Shown in pieces: positions 45,530 to 56,066 of a stretch of 64,000 nt of DNA (its first letter is position 1; each line of letters begins with the position of its first letter). A model generated the notes under the pieces. It was not told the DNA's origin. It saw only the letters and a program-made list of their open reading frames with translations, and made no database searches. Source of the DNA: Talaromyces rugulosus (lineage: Eukaryota; Ascomycota; Eurotiomycetes; Eurotiales; Trichocomaceae); NCBI RefSeq assembly GCF_013368755.1, contig NC_049563.1:310001-374000 (forward strand), read 5' to 3'. Position numbers and translations under genes: made by a program.

Positions 45530-45860
45530 AAATCTAGATATTATACAGGTATTTTAGACATTTTTTAATTTTCTATATTAAAAGGTAATTCTCGAATGTT
45601 TAGAATATAAGTGGCAAAGGTTACGTACAGCTACATAGCCATATTTTATAGTCATAGGCTCTATAGATATAACTAGATACGCTAGTTTTTAAGCCATAGC
45701 TTATTTATTAGACTTTATCATGCTATAGATATTGACGATTTCTATACAGGCTTTCTCTATAAGAAGACTAGCTTCGAACGTAGAAGTTGGGAGTATTTCT
45801 ATTTTGGGATTAGCTTGTCTTAGACAGGCGCTTATCCTGATGTCGTTAGCGCGACTTCAA
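45530..45860. repeat. AT-rich, TA-biased island (RIP-like relic)
   Basis: Dominated by TA-rich words such as CTATAGATAT and TATTAGAC, with stops in all frames, and distinct from the coding flanks. Similar in style to 7850-8880. Probably a mutated repeat fragment; identity not readable. Confidence 0.4.
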
Positions 45861-45981
45861 TGTATACAGTGAACTTAAGGGATATCTTTTTGTTTCTCTC
45901 ACATTTGACTGTGAATTGGCAATCTAGCGATTCAACTACCTGTATTAATCCAAAAAAAATCCTAACCTTAGCGGAGCAACA

Positions 45982-46703
45982 ATGGCAAGCAAAGCAAAAG
46001 ACCCGGCCGAGATGGAAAAGGCCTCTAGATTTGCCCACGTACCGAGATGCGAAGAGTACGACAAGATGATATCCGGAATGCTGTAAGAAAAATACCCTTG
46101 ACAGCCAGATTCTTTATTAACCATAACTGTCGCGACAGCTACGATTCTTTTGTTCCCGAGCTCGAATCGGCACGTCTCAAAGTTCGAATCTTCATGCATA
46201 AATACAACACCTGGTTTCCCGGAGGAGATAATGTCACTATGGAAACACTCGCTAGTGAGCGGTTCCACTTGCTACAAATACAACTCGGCCAAATTGGTGA
46301 AGAATCCTACATCGAGCCTCCTCTGAACGTGGATTACGGGTGCAACCTCTCAATAGGCAAGAGATTCTACAGCAATTTTGGCCTTACCATTTTGGATTCG
46401 GCTATTGTGACTATTGGCGATCGGGTCATGTTTGGCCCCAACGTCATGATCTCAACGGCTACCCACGAAATCGAGGTTGCGAGTCGACGAGACAATATCG
46501 AGTTCGCCAAGCCAGTGACGATAGGGGACGATTGCTGGATAGGAGGCGGGGTAATCATCCTGGCTGGTGTGACTATTGGCGATGGTTGCACAATTGGAGC
46601 TGGAGCAGTCGTGACACGGGATATTCCAGGTTGGAGTGTGGCCGTGGGTACTCCAGCCAAGGTGATCAAAAAGGTCGAGAAACTACCTCCAGTGGACAAT
46701 TGA
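45982..46703 (+). CDS. Maltose/galactoside O-acetyltransferase-like hexapeptide enzyme
   Basis: Exons 45982..46082 and 46139..46703 encode 221 residues. The N-terminal Mac domain reads CEEYDKMISGMLYDSFVPEL, then ARLKVRIFMHKYN. The left-handed beta-helix follows with hexapeptide repeats (VTIGDDCWIGGGVIILAGVT, IGDGCTIGAGAVVTRDIPGW), and the C-terminal VAVGTPAKVIKKV is standard. The catalytic His is in MISTATHEIEV. The enzyme transfers acetyl from acetyl-CoA to a sugar or related hydroxyl and is cytosolic and trimeric. Upstream sequence is AT-rich and unlike its neighbours. A link with the amine genes is positional only. Confidence 0.92.
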
Positions 46704-47051
46704 ATTGCAGACAAACCGCATCAAAGAAGATGGGTTAAAACGAAGAAGGATGAGGTTTCAACTCTGGAGTTGTTTCTAGACTCCCTTCCACATGTAACAG
46801 TCATTGCCGACAAGAATCCACACGAATCTGCCCGCAATAAACGCCTTGTCCATTAGCATTCAGATATTATAGCTAACCCTGTCCATGGACACTTGATTAT
46901 ATCTAAAAACCACCATGATTTGCTTTCAAACTAGGAAAATCTCCGAGCCAACATATTACATGTATGTCATTCTAATCGCAGTTTAACCATGTGATACTTG
47001 ATAAAAAATTCTACTCAATTCATACATTATTTGTATAGTGAATAACAAATC
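46704..47051. other. Intergenic region between convergent genes
   Basis: 3' flanks of the acetyltransferase and the SDR; AT-rich towards 47030; nothing else seen. Confidence 0.35.
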
Positions 47052-47955
47052 TCAATTATAAAGCCCACCATTGGCGCAAAGAACCGAGCCCGTAGTCCAT
47101 CGCGCATCTTCGCTGCAGAGAAAAGCAACAAGAGGCGCGATATCGTCCACCTCGGCAATCCTCGCTGCAGCAGGAGTAGACTCAATAAGTGGTTGCATGT
47201 CTTGTCTGAACTGCTCATCACTTTCCTGCCACTGATCCGTCGCAACAGGGCCTGGATTCACACAGTTGACGGTGATTCCGTGAGATTGTCCAAGCTCCTT
47301 TGCCCAAACCCGGGCGCAAGACTCATTTGCAGCCTTTGTCGCTCCGTAGACTGTCTGGCCAGCGACACCAAGACGAGCAGCAGCTGAAGAAACGAATACG
47401 ACACGACCGCCTCTGGAAATATGACGGATAACTGCCTTGGTGAGGAAGATGGGTCCCTTGACATTGGTGTCGAAGTGTGTTTGGAACAACTCTTGTGTGA
47501 CATCTTCAAGGTTCGCGTCAACTCCCAAGGCGGCACTGTTGTTGATTTAGTTAGCGTACAAGATCCGTTAAGAACAAAATAAAGACAAATAGTCGAACTT
47601 ATGGATCAAAATGTCAATCTTTCCAGTCTGGCTTAGCCGCAACGCTGCATCGACAATCTTGGGAATGTCGTTCACGTTTGCTACACTTGCTTGACAAAGC
47701 GTTGCTCGGGAACCTGCGGCCTCGATCTTATTTACAACCTCTGTGGCTTTTCGCTCGCTCTTATCGTTGGTGTAGTTGACGACCACATTGGCGCCACGCT
47801 GGCCTAGCTGGATAGCGATAGCAGCACCGATTCCTCTGTCACGATATGTATTAAGACTCTTGCACTCGTGTCTCGACAAAGGAGACTATTTACCTAGAAG
47901 CACCGGTGACGATGGCAGTCTTGCCAGTCAAGTCCAGTCCCTTGAAATCAGGCAT
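47052..47955 (-). CDS. Classical SDR oxidoreductase (3-oxoacyl-ACP reductase-like)
   Basis: Three exons (47894..47955, 47599..47835, 47052..47535) encode 260 residues beginning MPDFKGLDLTGKTAIVTGAS. The cofactor motif TGASRGIG spans the first intron. The NAA motif ILIHNAALG spans the second, whose donor is the weak GTTCGA. The active site is FVSSAAAR plus YGATK (YxxxK), and the end TTGSVLCANGGLYN is standard. The enzyme is a soluble NAD(P)-dependent dehydrogenase/reductase. It is divergent from the copper amine oxidase with a 502-bp shared promoter, so it may act on the aldehyde or alcohol formed by that oxidase; this is inference. Confidence 0.9.
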
Positions 47956-48457
47956 ATTTGCGTTATTCTCCGTGTAAAGGTGATTTGGTTTGTCAGCCAG
48001 AATTCAAGTGTGTTCTGCATTCCATGGAAAATTCAAGGGAACCGGCTTTTATACTTTGGCTTACATATCCAGAGTATTAAAGTTCATATTTGAACTAGAA
48101 GGAAACGAGTTTCAGTCACTACTAAAACAGGCAAGGGACGCCACAATGCGGTTCACCCCGAGGGGGAGTAGGTGATTTACTGGCCTTCTAGATAAGGAAA
48201 CCGATTTACTTGTTCTCCATTTTGAGAACTCTAACGCACCTGAAGGCCCACTCTTATGGAGCACTGGCGCTCTTTAGGTGCTGAGAGTATTTCTATTTGG
48301 GGTAACGATGAGCATACAAAAGCTACTACCCCACATTGCCTTATAGTAAACAATTCAGTATAAGACGAGATCAAGACATGAGAAACTGCAGAAATGTCAA
48401 GACGCGGGAGAATAGACTCGCTATTTTGATTTACAAGACTTGCGACCGTCATCCAAT
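47956..48457. promoter_or_regulatory. Divergent promoter between the SDR and the copper amine oxidase
   Basis: Includes an AGATAA GATA-type site at 48190-48195. No TATA box is obvious and no gene is seen. Confidence 0.35.
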
Positions 48458-50570
48458 ATGCCTGCTTATGCTTCCAAGTCGAGTCCTCACCCTTTGGACC
48501 CTTTAACGGTCGACGAGGTGCAGACAGTGGCCCAAACGGTCCAGAAGGACATTGGATGTGCTGCCAATGATATCAGGTTCAAAGTAATTGATCTTGCCGA
48601 GCCTCCAAAGGCCGTGACTCTCAAGTACCTTCGCCATAATGGGCCGGCACCCGACCGCAAGGCTAGGATTTATTATCACCGCAAGAGGAGCCAATCTCTT
48701 CTAGTTGCAATTGTCAACATCAGCAAGCGCCGCATAGAGAATAACTACGATTGTCCTGACTCTCAAGGCCCGGTTGATTGGGAGGAGTTTGAGCTTGTCA
48801 ATAGAGCTTGCAACAACCATCCAGAAGTCAAAGCCGAGGTTGCAAAATTGAAGCTTCCTCCCAAGTAAGTGGACTTCCAAACTACTTTGCTTGCTAACCG
48901 ATGCTGATACCCCCATAGTGCCCGTATACTTAACGAACCATGGGCTTTTGGAACCGATGATGCGAGCGAGCGCCGACGACTCTTCCAATGCTACATGTAC
49001 GTTGCCTTGACCGACGACCCCGAGGCTAACCATTACTCACTTCCAATCCCCCTCGCGCCAATTTTCGACGCTCACACACTAGAGCTAGTTGAACTGCAAC
49101 GTCTTCCCATGGGGACTGGTGACGAATTGGATCCTGAGACTCAAGCATGGGATCCCGTCAAGCCTGTAGAGTACAGCGCAGGCATCATGGGCGAAAACGC
49201 ATTCCGAAAGGATCTGAAGCCTCTTCAAGTTGTCCAACCAGAGGGTCCCTCGTTTAAGGTTCTGGGCCGCCGTGTTGAATGGCAGAAATGGTCTTTTCAG
49301 CTGGGCTGGACTATGCGTGAGGGGCCCGTCCTCCACGACGTGCAGTATGATGGCCGTCCGTTATTCTACCGGGTCTCAATGAGCGAGATGACGGTCCCCT
49401 ACGGCGATCCTCGATCACCTTATCATCGAAAGCAGGCCTTTGACTTGGGTGACTCTGGGTTCGGGCTTACATCTAATAGTCTCAGTCTCGGCTGTGACTG
49501 TCTTGGTCACATTGCTTACTTCAGTGGTATTCGGGTTACGGGACATGGCAAGCCTGTGGTAATGCCCAATGTTGTCTGCATGCACGAGATCGATGATGGC
49601 ATTGGGTGGAAACATACCAACTTTCGGAACAACAAGACTTCAGTCGTGAGGAACAGGCAGCTCGTAGTTCAGTGCACAGCAACTGTCGCCAACTACGAGT
49701 ACATCCTGGCCTTTGTGCTGGATCAAGCCGCGAATATCCACATCGAGGTCCGAGCCACAGGTATTGTCTCTACAATGCCTATTCGCCAAGGACTGCAGGT
49801 GCCCTGGGGCACTGTCGTTGCGCCAGGGGTTCTGGCCGTCAACCATCAGCATATCTTCTGCGCTCGAGTTGACCCGATCCTAGATGATGATCGACAAAAC
49901 ACTATTGCTTACGACGAATGTCACCCGGTATTCAACGAGCCGGATCTTGACCCTTATGGCTGTGCCTTTAGGGTAAACACAACGTCGATTGATAAGCCGG
50001 GTGGATACGAGCTTGACTTTACTAAGAACCGCACTTTCAAGATCATCAACGAAGCGCGAACAAACGCCACTTCTGGACAGCCTCACGGCTACAAACTTCA
50101 CGCTGTCCCTAGTCAAATGCTGATGATGGGCCCTAATACATTCAACTTCCGTCGAGGAATTTTCACTTCCAAGGCTATCTGGGTTACCAAGTATCAGGAC
50201 GATGAGCTGTGGGCTGCGGGGGAATTTACAAACCAAAGCCAGGAGGACACAGGTCTTGCCGTCTGGGCGAATCGAGGGGAGAATGTCAGAAACGAAGATG
50301 TCGTGCTGTGGCACTCTTTTGGAGTCACGCATGTCACCCGACCTGAAGGTAGGTCGTAGATAGACAGTATTATATTAATGGTTTTATGCACTGACACTGC
50401 CGTTAGATTTCCCCGTCATGCCTGTGGAGAAGTTTGTTATGTCTTTGAAGCCCTCAAGCTTCTTCGAGCTGAACCCATCCAACGATGTGCCTCGATCCAA
50501 CCAAAGTGCAAACCAGTCAACGTTGCACACTGTCAGTCCGGAAAGTTGCTGCCGTTCATCGCACATATAG
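48458..50570 (+). CDS. Copper/topaquinone primary amine oxidase
   Basis: Three exons (48458..48864, 48919..50348, 50407..50570) encode 666 residues, the usual size. All catalytic landmarks are present. The catalytic base is Asp311 in AFDLGDSGFG. The topaquinone precursor is Tyr395 in TVANYEYILAF (NYE/DY motif), 84 residues later as in the family. Copper ligands are His445 and His447 in NHQHIF, and His607 in GVTHVTRPEDFPVMP. It oxidises primary amines to aldehydes with release of ammonia and peroxide. There is no signal peptide; the C-terminus SSHI resembles but does not equal a peroxisomal PTS1. It is a second, mechanistically distinct amine oxidase only 11 kb from the MAO-N-type gene. Confidence 0.95.
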
Positions 50571-51066
50571 GAAAGGGTTTCAAGACGTTGGTCAATAAGC
50601 ATAGCGAATAAACTATGGAAAAATGCAATGTAGCCATAAGGCAAATAATTCCAGTCTTCATACCAATTAGCGTGTTCACAAGTAAACATACTCTATACTT
50701 GTCCTTGACACATTCGTGTTCCTTCATCCCTTGCAAGCGACCCAGGCTGAGGCCGGAAGCCAAGCTGCCAAATCGAGGGGAAAGTGGAGATCCACCTGGC
50801 CAAGAAGACTACGTGCAACTAGTCCTGCGCTGACTGGTAGACGGAGATGGTATGGTATCAACAGTCGATCGGGTGTTTCTGGCAGTGCTTCTGATAAACC
50901 CCCCATTGTACCTGATGGTTGAGGCTGTGCAGTCTCAAGGCGGTGGTGTTCTGCCAGTGATGTCATACCCCTGGTGCGGGGCAAGGCAACTCGACGACAA
51001 GTCGACAACAGATATATCCAGCCTGTATTCTTCAGTCGCACCATCGCGAATCGCCTACCACCAGTC
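50571..51066. other. Intergenic region
   Basis: 3'-UTR of the amine oxidase and promoter of the Ybp-like gene. A plus-strand ORF reads through into the downstream gene's frame, but its upstream part is leader. Confidence 0.4.
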
Positions 51067-53064
51067 ATGACTGCCGAAGAAGACCCGCTTGTCAGCGCCC
51101 TGCCTCCAGCGACTGATTATCTGACCTACCTCACGCTCCTCGAATACCAGCTCACCCCCGAGCGGCTGCCGACTCTGCACCGCCTGCTACAAGATGAAGT
51201 CCTCACGACAAATATCGGCTGGGACCTGGTCCAGCTTCTCCTGCCAATGCTTCCACAGTCGCAGGAATGCTTGCAGGATATTGCGCGCCTAGGCAACCCC
51301 CGCGAGGTCATCCTCCGCGTCTCCGACTCGCTGATGAAGCTGGAACCCGAGGATGAGGATAACCAAGTCGACGAAGGAGAGGAAGTTGCTGTTCCAGGAG
51401 AGGATTTCGATCGTGGGCTTCCGCAACATGTCATGAAATTCAATTCTTTGATCGCCATGCTTTCCGTCCTCCACAGCCGCATCAAGACCAAATACCCCAG
51501 CCGGTTCATTGCAACCTCTCTCCAGGCTGCCTTGGAAGCGTATGGCTCGATGCCCACCGACGAAACGACGAATGCCCTTTTGGAGTTTCTCAGAGACCTG
51601 TCTCCCACGAAACGACCTGCTCTGCCGCCACGTGGAACCAGCGACTCGTCTTTAGTACGCGTATTGCAGGCATCTGCTCCCGACCCGGAGGCCACCTACG
51701 ACGAACCAGCAGCATCAGATGACCAAGCTATTCAACTAAAACTCGTTCAGTTTGCATTGGTTGAATTGTTGAAATCGTACATGCTCAGCCTTTCAACAGC
51801 AGAGGATTCGGGGATGGCGTGGGCTTTGCGCCTGCAGGAAAAGCTCAGTCCAAAGGAAGGCCGATCGACCGATAAACTCTCAAAGAATAATATCCATTCG
51901 CAGACAGAACATCTCAAGGAGCGAGACCTAGTTATTGGGAGGATCTGTGTACGTTTTCATCTTTTGATGCAGAAAAGATGTTGGCTAATTGTGTAGGCGT
52001 TATCGCGAGACCTAGGAATCAAGGATGAGGATTTGGTAAAGATTGCGACATTGCCAGCAGAAGACCACCCCCCGCCGCTCGATTTCGATGAACCTCCCAA
52101 GACTGCCGAAGAAATACCTCTACAACGCCATGGCGCCTTACTTTTACTGGCTGCGCGATCTGCAGCGAATGTCTTGTGGCCCGGTGCTGCAACGGCGCGC
52201 GTTCCTGTATACCCAGACCTTGCAGTCATTTTCTCGAATTTTATCGGCAATGCAGCTGCTGAAGAGCAGCCCCAGGCACTACACGATGCTCTCCTAGCTA
52301 TTACTGCCATGTCCTTGCACGACCAAGTTGAGAAACCGACCGATGAGACGCAATATTCCGATTTTGTCTTGTCCGTGACGACGAGCAGTTCTCGTCAGAT
52401 CTACAACAGTCTACGCAAGATCCCGGCAACTATTGCGCGAAGCCATCCTGATGAGGTCACTCGCTTTAAGCTGATTCGCAGGATTTTGGAAAAGGAAGAG
52501 CTTGTCTATGCCCGAGAAACCGCGATTGGGTGGCTGAAAGACGAGATTCTCAATGCGCCCGAACCGAGCACCATCTTCCACGATCCTCACTATTTCAGTG
52601 TCCTTTTCCCGATTATGTTCAACGTGGCCGAGCTTGAATCTCTCGCTGATCCATCTTCAAATGTCGTCGTCCCATTTCTCCGATTCACACAGACTGTCGC
52701 ACCGTACACGCATGCCGCTCTGAGTCTGTATTACATTCTTCTTTCATCGACACAACTCCGCGACAAACTCGAACTGGGCAAAACCCAGCACGCCTTCCAA
52801 ACAAAATTCCTGCCCCGACTGAAATCCACATATGGCGCGTTTGAAGACGATCTTCCGCAAAACGGCGGCGATGGGCAGATTGAAGCTGCCATTGGCGAGG
52901 ATATGTGTCATTCTGGTATGGCGCGCTCGGTTGGGTTGTTATCTCATGTTATCGAGCAGGTGGAAGAGAAACTCGGCGAGTTATATGCGCATGATGAAGC
53001 GGGGGATAGTGGACAGGCGGATCTTGCCAAGGTAGAGAAGGTTAAAGCTGCGACTGCTGTATGA
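51067..53064 (+). CDS. Ybp1/Ybp2-type (YAP1-binding/kinetochore) protein
   Basis: Exons 51067..51948 and 51997..53064 encode 649 residues from MTAEEDPLVSALPPATDYL. The protein is an all-helical, repeat-like polypeptide without membrane segments, matching the PF08568 (Kinetochor_Ybp2) family. Recognisable blocks include TNIGWDLVQLLLPMLPQSQE, where yeast members also have GWDL, then NPREVILRVSDSL, and ALSRDLGIKDEDLV after the intron. Yeast Ybp1 promotes oxidation of the peroxide-responsive factor Yap1, and Ybp2 is also tied to kinetochores; which applies here is unknown. A role in peroxide signalling would suit the peroxide-producing oxidase next door, but the adjacency may be chance. The preferred ATG is 51067, although the frame is open to 50974. 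Confidence 0.82.
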
Positions 53065-53728
53065 TCATAGTTTGATGTGTTTTCTGTTGTTTTTGTATAC
53101 CTGAGTATTTCACATTTATGTCAATGATTGGTGATGATAGATATCTTGCAATGACATCTGGAAAGAGAATTTGATATATGTAACGTTCAATGTTCACTCA
53201 GACTAGGTAATGGTTGGATTTCAGAATCAACATATTGACCAATTGATCGTTTCTACGTTCAAAAAGGGAAAAATCATATCGATTGATTGATTTATCACAC
53301 TACCTACTGCAAACTACTAATAACCTATCAAGAGACCAATTCCCGAAACGTATCTTCCATATAACACATTCACCATCGTCAACAAGTATGAAAAAAAGCC
53401 TAAGCTTGGGTAGCTGATTTCCGTCATCTGAAGCAAAAGTTAGATCCATCGAGCATAGTGTCTAGACCAGCGTCACTTTTCAGTCTCAATCTTCAATTGC
53501 ATAGACGGGCGGTGATCAACTCCCGAAGCCAACTTTTTCATAACCAAGCAACCTCACAATTGAATGGCTTTACAATCCTATGCCCAGTCCGGTTCTTGTC
53601 AAAATTGGCAGCGTGGAGTAACTTTCACGTTTGCTAGTCAAAACTGTTAGCCGAGATAGCGGAGCTTCCAAAGACTGATCAATGGGACGACCCTGTAGTC
53701 AATCACTTCAAGTTAAAACGCTGATCTT
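53065..53728. other. Intergenic region between convergent genes
   Basis: 3' flanks. The minus strand contains a possible alternative last exon of the RNase III-like gene at 53570-53692, reached by a GTACAC...CTACAG intron; otherwise nothing is seen. Confidence 0.35.
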
Positions 53729-54320
53729 CTAAAAATAGAAGAGAGAGAGAGAGAGGTGTACCAAGTACTCGTGTTCAGTGAGTCCAAGCTCCATCATAGC
53801 TGTTGCCAACGCGGCATCTCCACCGTCTAGGTGTACGGCACCCATGATCGCTTCAACGGTGGTAGCCATAGAGTTTGCAGACACGGACATTGTGCCACCG
53901 TTCAGCTTGACGCAGTCATCCAGCCCATTTTCGAACCCAACACGAGTCAAATTCTTGTTACCCAGCACGCTGGAGCGAATTTCTGTCCACTGGCCTGTAT
54001 ATCAATGACATTACTAAGATAAAGTCACCAGAGTAATGGAGCTAGGAGATAGCACCTTTGGTGAGGGCTCTTTTCATCCACATCCGACACAGATATGATT
54101 CGGCGACCGAATTGCCATACACAGCTAGGCGATCGTTCTTTGGGACATGGATCCAAGAATCTTCAAATCTTACACTAGCAGTGGACATGTTGAGTGCCTG
54201 TATGAGGAGTGCGATATTGATAAAAGAGTATCCAATGATAGCCTCGCAGGATGAAATTCTGTCCTTCGTCAAGCGTACAGGGGTAGAGACGCCGCACGAA
54301 GCTCTCTTTCGCTTGCCCAT
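53729..54320 (-). CDS. RNase III-domain protein, probably catalytically inactive
   Basis: Exons 54056..54320 and 53729..53994 encode 176 residues from MGKRKRASCGVS. One RNase III fold is recognisable: CEAIIGYSFINIALLIQALN, then NDRLAVYGNSVAESYLCRMW, and NSMATTVEAIMGAVHLDGGD. In active enzymes the signature is ERLEFLGDS with two acids, and the second site is ADxxEA. Here the first reads DRLAVYGNS (Glu to Ala, Asp to Asn) and the second ATTVEA (Asp to Thr), so only one of four metal ligands remains. There is no dsRNA-binding domain. Similar inactive folds serve as mitochondrial ribosomal proteins. The C-terminus is uncertain: splicing from GTACAC to an exon at 53570-53692 would replace the last ten residues with about 40 others. 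Confidence 0.72.
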
Positions 54321-55046
54321 GGTGGATATTGACGGGGTTGAGATGAGAGGTGTGTAAAGGTCAGAGGGAGGAGACGGGGGAGAGGGAAGAGGGGAAAGAG
54401 TCTGCGGGGATTCTGTATACCTTTTTCAGCCCTCTTCTACAATTCACGCCCCCCGCAAGTCACCTAACACCGAAACCCCCCTTTTGCTTCTAGCTTTTGT
54501 TTCTTCTACTGTTTCTCTTTTTCTCGTTAGAACTTTAGAGATAGTCAATCTCGACTCTTTAAACTGAAGCACAGATGCCATCAATCGGGTAGAATTAAAT
54601 TCACGTAAATAAATATGTTAAAAAAAGGTAAAAAAGTACTCAATATCAACATGCCAGAAGAGGGATATTCAACAAGAGTGTGCCAAAGCTCGACAGCGAG
54701 CAGCACTCTGTTAGTTTCACATGGCAACCCCTCTTCGACTTTGATAAAAAAAGAACAAAAAAAAAAATATTCACTAAAGAAAAGAACACAACTGTTGCAA
54801 GGCAAAGTAATCCAGCCTTATTCCTTGCACCTCAAACCGAACAGATTAGATTAGATGACATGTAGAAAGGATCGCCCATCACCACCAAGACCATAACATT
54901 TTTTGCATGTGCGATTGCACTGCATTGCGAGAACGAACGTAGCAGCGGTTTTTCAATTTTTCGACCAACTTTGATGGAGATTTTTCGTCTTTTTCGATTG
55001 CAAGACTTTGGCAACGTTGAATGTTTGTAGCAACATGTAAAAAGCT
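54321..55046. other. Promoter of the RNase III-like gene and probable 3'-UTR of the CaaX-peptide gene
   Basis: No ORF of note. CT-rich promoter sequence occupies about 54360-54560 (minus strand gene upstream), followed by A-rich tracts near 54755-54790. Confidence 0.35.
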
Positions 55047-55179
55047 TTACATGACGATGCATCCGGCCCCAGAGCTAATTGGGGCAGAGACTAGGAATTG
55101 GGTTTGTTAGCCTTGACACATCCTTTGGTCGCAAGAGAAAAGACATACCGGTGTCGATGGGGTTGAATTCTGGAGTCAT
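55047..55179 (-). CDS. Spliced 24-residue CaaX peptide (candidate a-factor-like prenylated pheromone precursor)
   Basis: Two exons, 55149..55179 and 55047..55090, are joined across a 58-nt intron with GTATGT donor, a GCTAAC branch site and CCTAG acceptor. The peptide begins MTPEFNPIDT, continues VSAPISSG, and ends AGCIVM followed by TAA. CIVM is a CaaX box: Cys for prenylation, two aliphatics and a terminal Met, which favours farnesylation. There is no signal peptide. Upstream lies a second, 5'-UTR intron and a TATA box. Fungal a-factor-like precursors are 20-40 residues ending CVVM, CVIM or similar, so size and end both fit. The aromatic residue often preceding the Cys is absent. It could instead be another prenylated mini-protein. 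The coding structure is read directly; the function is inference. Confidence 0.6.
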
Positions 55180-55236
55180 TGTGACGGGCTGGGTGCACGT
55201 GTGGTGGTTATCGAGCAAAAGATCGAAGAGTAAAGA

Positions 55237-55299
55237 CTGTTTCTCGGTTAGTAATGAAGATCAGAAAAAGAAGAAGTAAAGAAATGCTGTCGTACATAC
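55237..55299 (-). other. 5'-UTR intron of the CaaX-peptide gene
   Basis: Minus-strand GTATGT donor at 55299-55294, a perfect TACTAAC branch site at 55253-55247 and a GAAACAG acceptor ending at 55237. The flanking leader (CAATCTCAACAA before it) is typical of fungal 5'-UTRs. It ends 57 bases before the ATG. Confidence 0.55.
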
Positions 55300-55386
55300 T
55301 TGTTGAGATTGATAGAATTGTCTCGTCTGATGCTTTTCTTGGTGGTTGGTGGAGAGAAGAGGAGAATCTGGGAAAGGCATGTCAGA

Positions 55387-55396
55387 GATATATATA
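55387..55396 (-). promoter_or_regulatory. TATA box of the CaaX-peptide gene
   Basis: Minus-strand GTATATATAT, about 210 bases before the ATG, followed by a pyrimidine-rich stretch (TCTCCTCTTCTCTCC) where transcription would be expected to start. Confidence 0.5.
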
Positions 55397-56066
55397 CCCA
55401 CCAGCTGAGGTGGACTGTCGAGCTTCAATTCCCCAATTCAGGTATAAACCCTCCATTCTTTGTCTGAATAGCTTAGCTCTTTCCGGAGAATAACAGTGGC
55501 GAGAGTTGCATGTCTGAATGCTCCAGATGTCTGCGTTTGCGTTCATTCCCCAAGTCCAGATGTCACATGCATCCACTCCAAACCATTGTAGTAGATGGAA
55601 AACAGCGGTTCGGCCAGTAGCCATTGTGCCGAAGAAAGAGATCGACCTAGCTAGATAATGCTAATTAATGGTAAATAACATGCGAATAAACAGAGGCGGA
55701 ATAATGGGTCGTCACATTGTTCGCTAACAGTTCATAAACTTCATATTGTTCTTTGCCGCTGGCCAATCGCGTGGGGCGGATTAGGGCTTTGCTCCGAGAA
55801 CAATATCAACAACCATCCACCAGCCCCGGGTCGTCCGGCAGCCCAAAGCAGTCTGGGCCTGCGTTTGAGCATGCTACAAAGGTCTGTGTTGAAAACTTTA
55901 TCAAACTATAATTCAATGGGAGGCCTTTCGGCGAATGTGCAAGCGATATTTTCCGGTGGTGTCAAACTATGAACTAAACTATCATGACAAGAGTCCAGAG
56001 AAAAAAACGTAATTCAAAAAAAAAAAAACAGCAACAAATAGCTGATTAGACTAGCCGTAAAAACTA
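55397..56066. other. Upstream region of the CaaX gene and 3' flank of phospholipase D
   Basis: An 80-codon minus-strand ORF at 55382-55624 starts with ATG, but it overlaps the TATA box and shows no domain, so it is not called. Nothing else is visible. Confidence 0.35.

Noticed and set aside
51067..51996. Ybp-like gene start at 50974
   Set aside because: The upstream 31 codons are in leader sequence; the protein aligns with the family's beginning from MTAEEDPLVS.
55382..55624. 80-codon minus-strand ORF upstream of the CaaX gene
   Set aside because: It contains the probable TATA box and stops within it; no domain or splice continuation.
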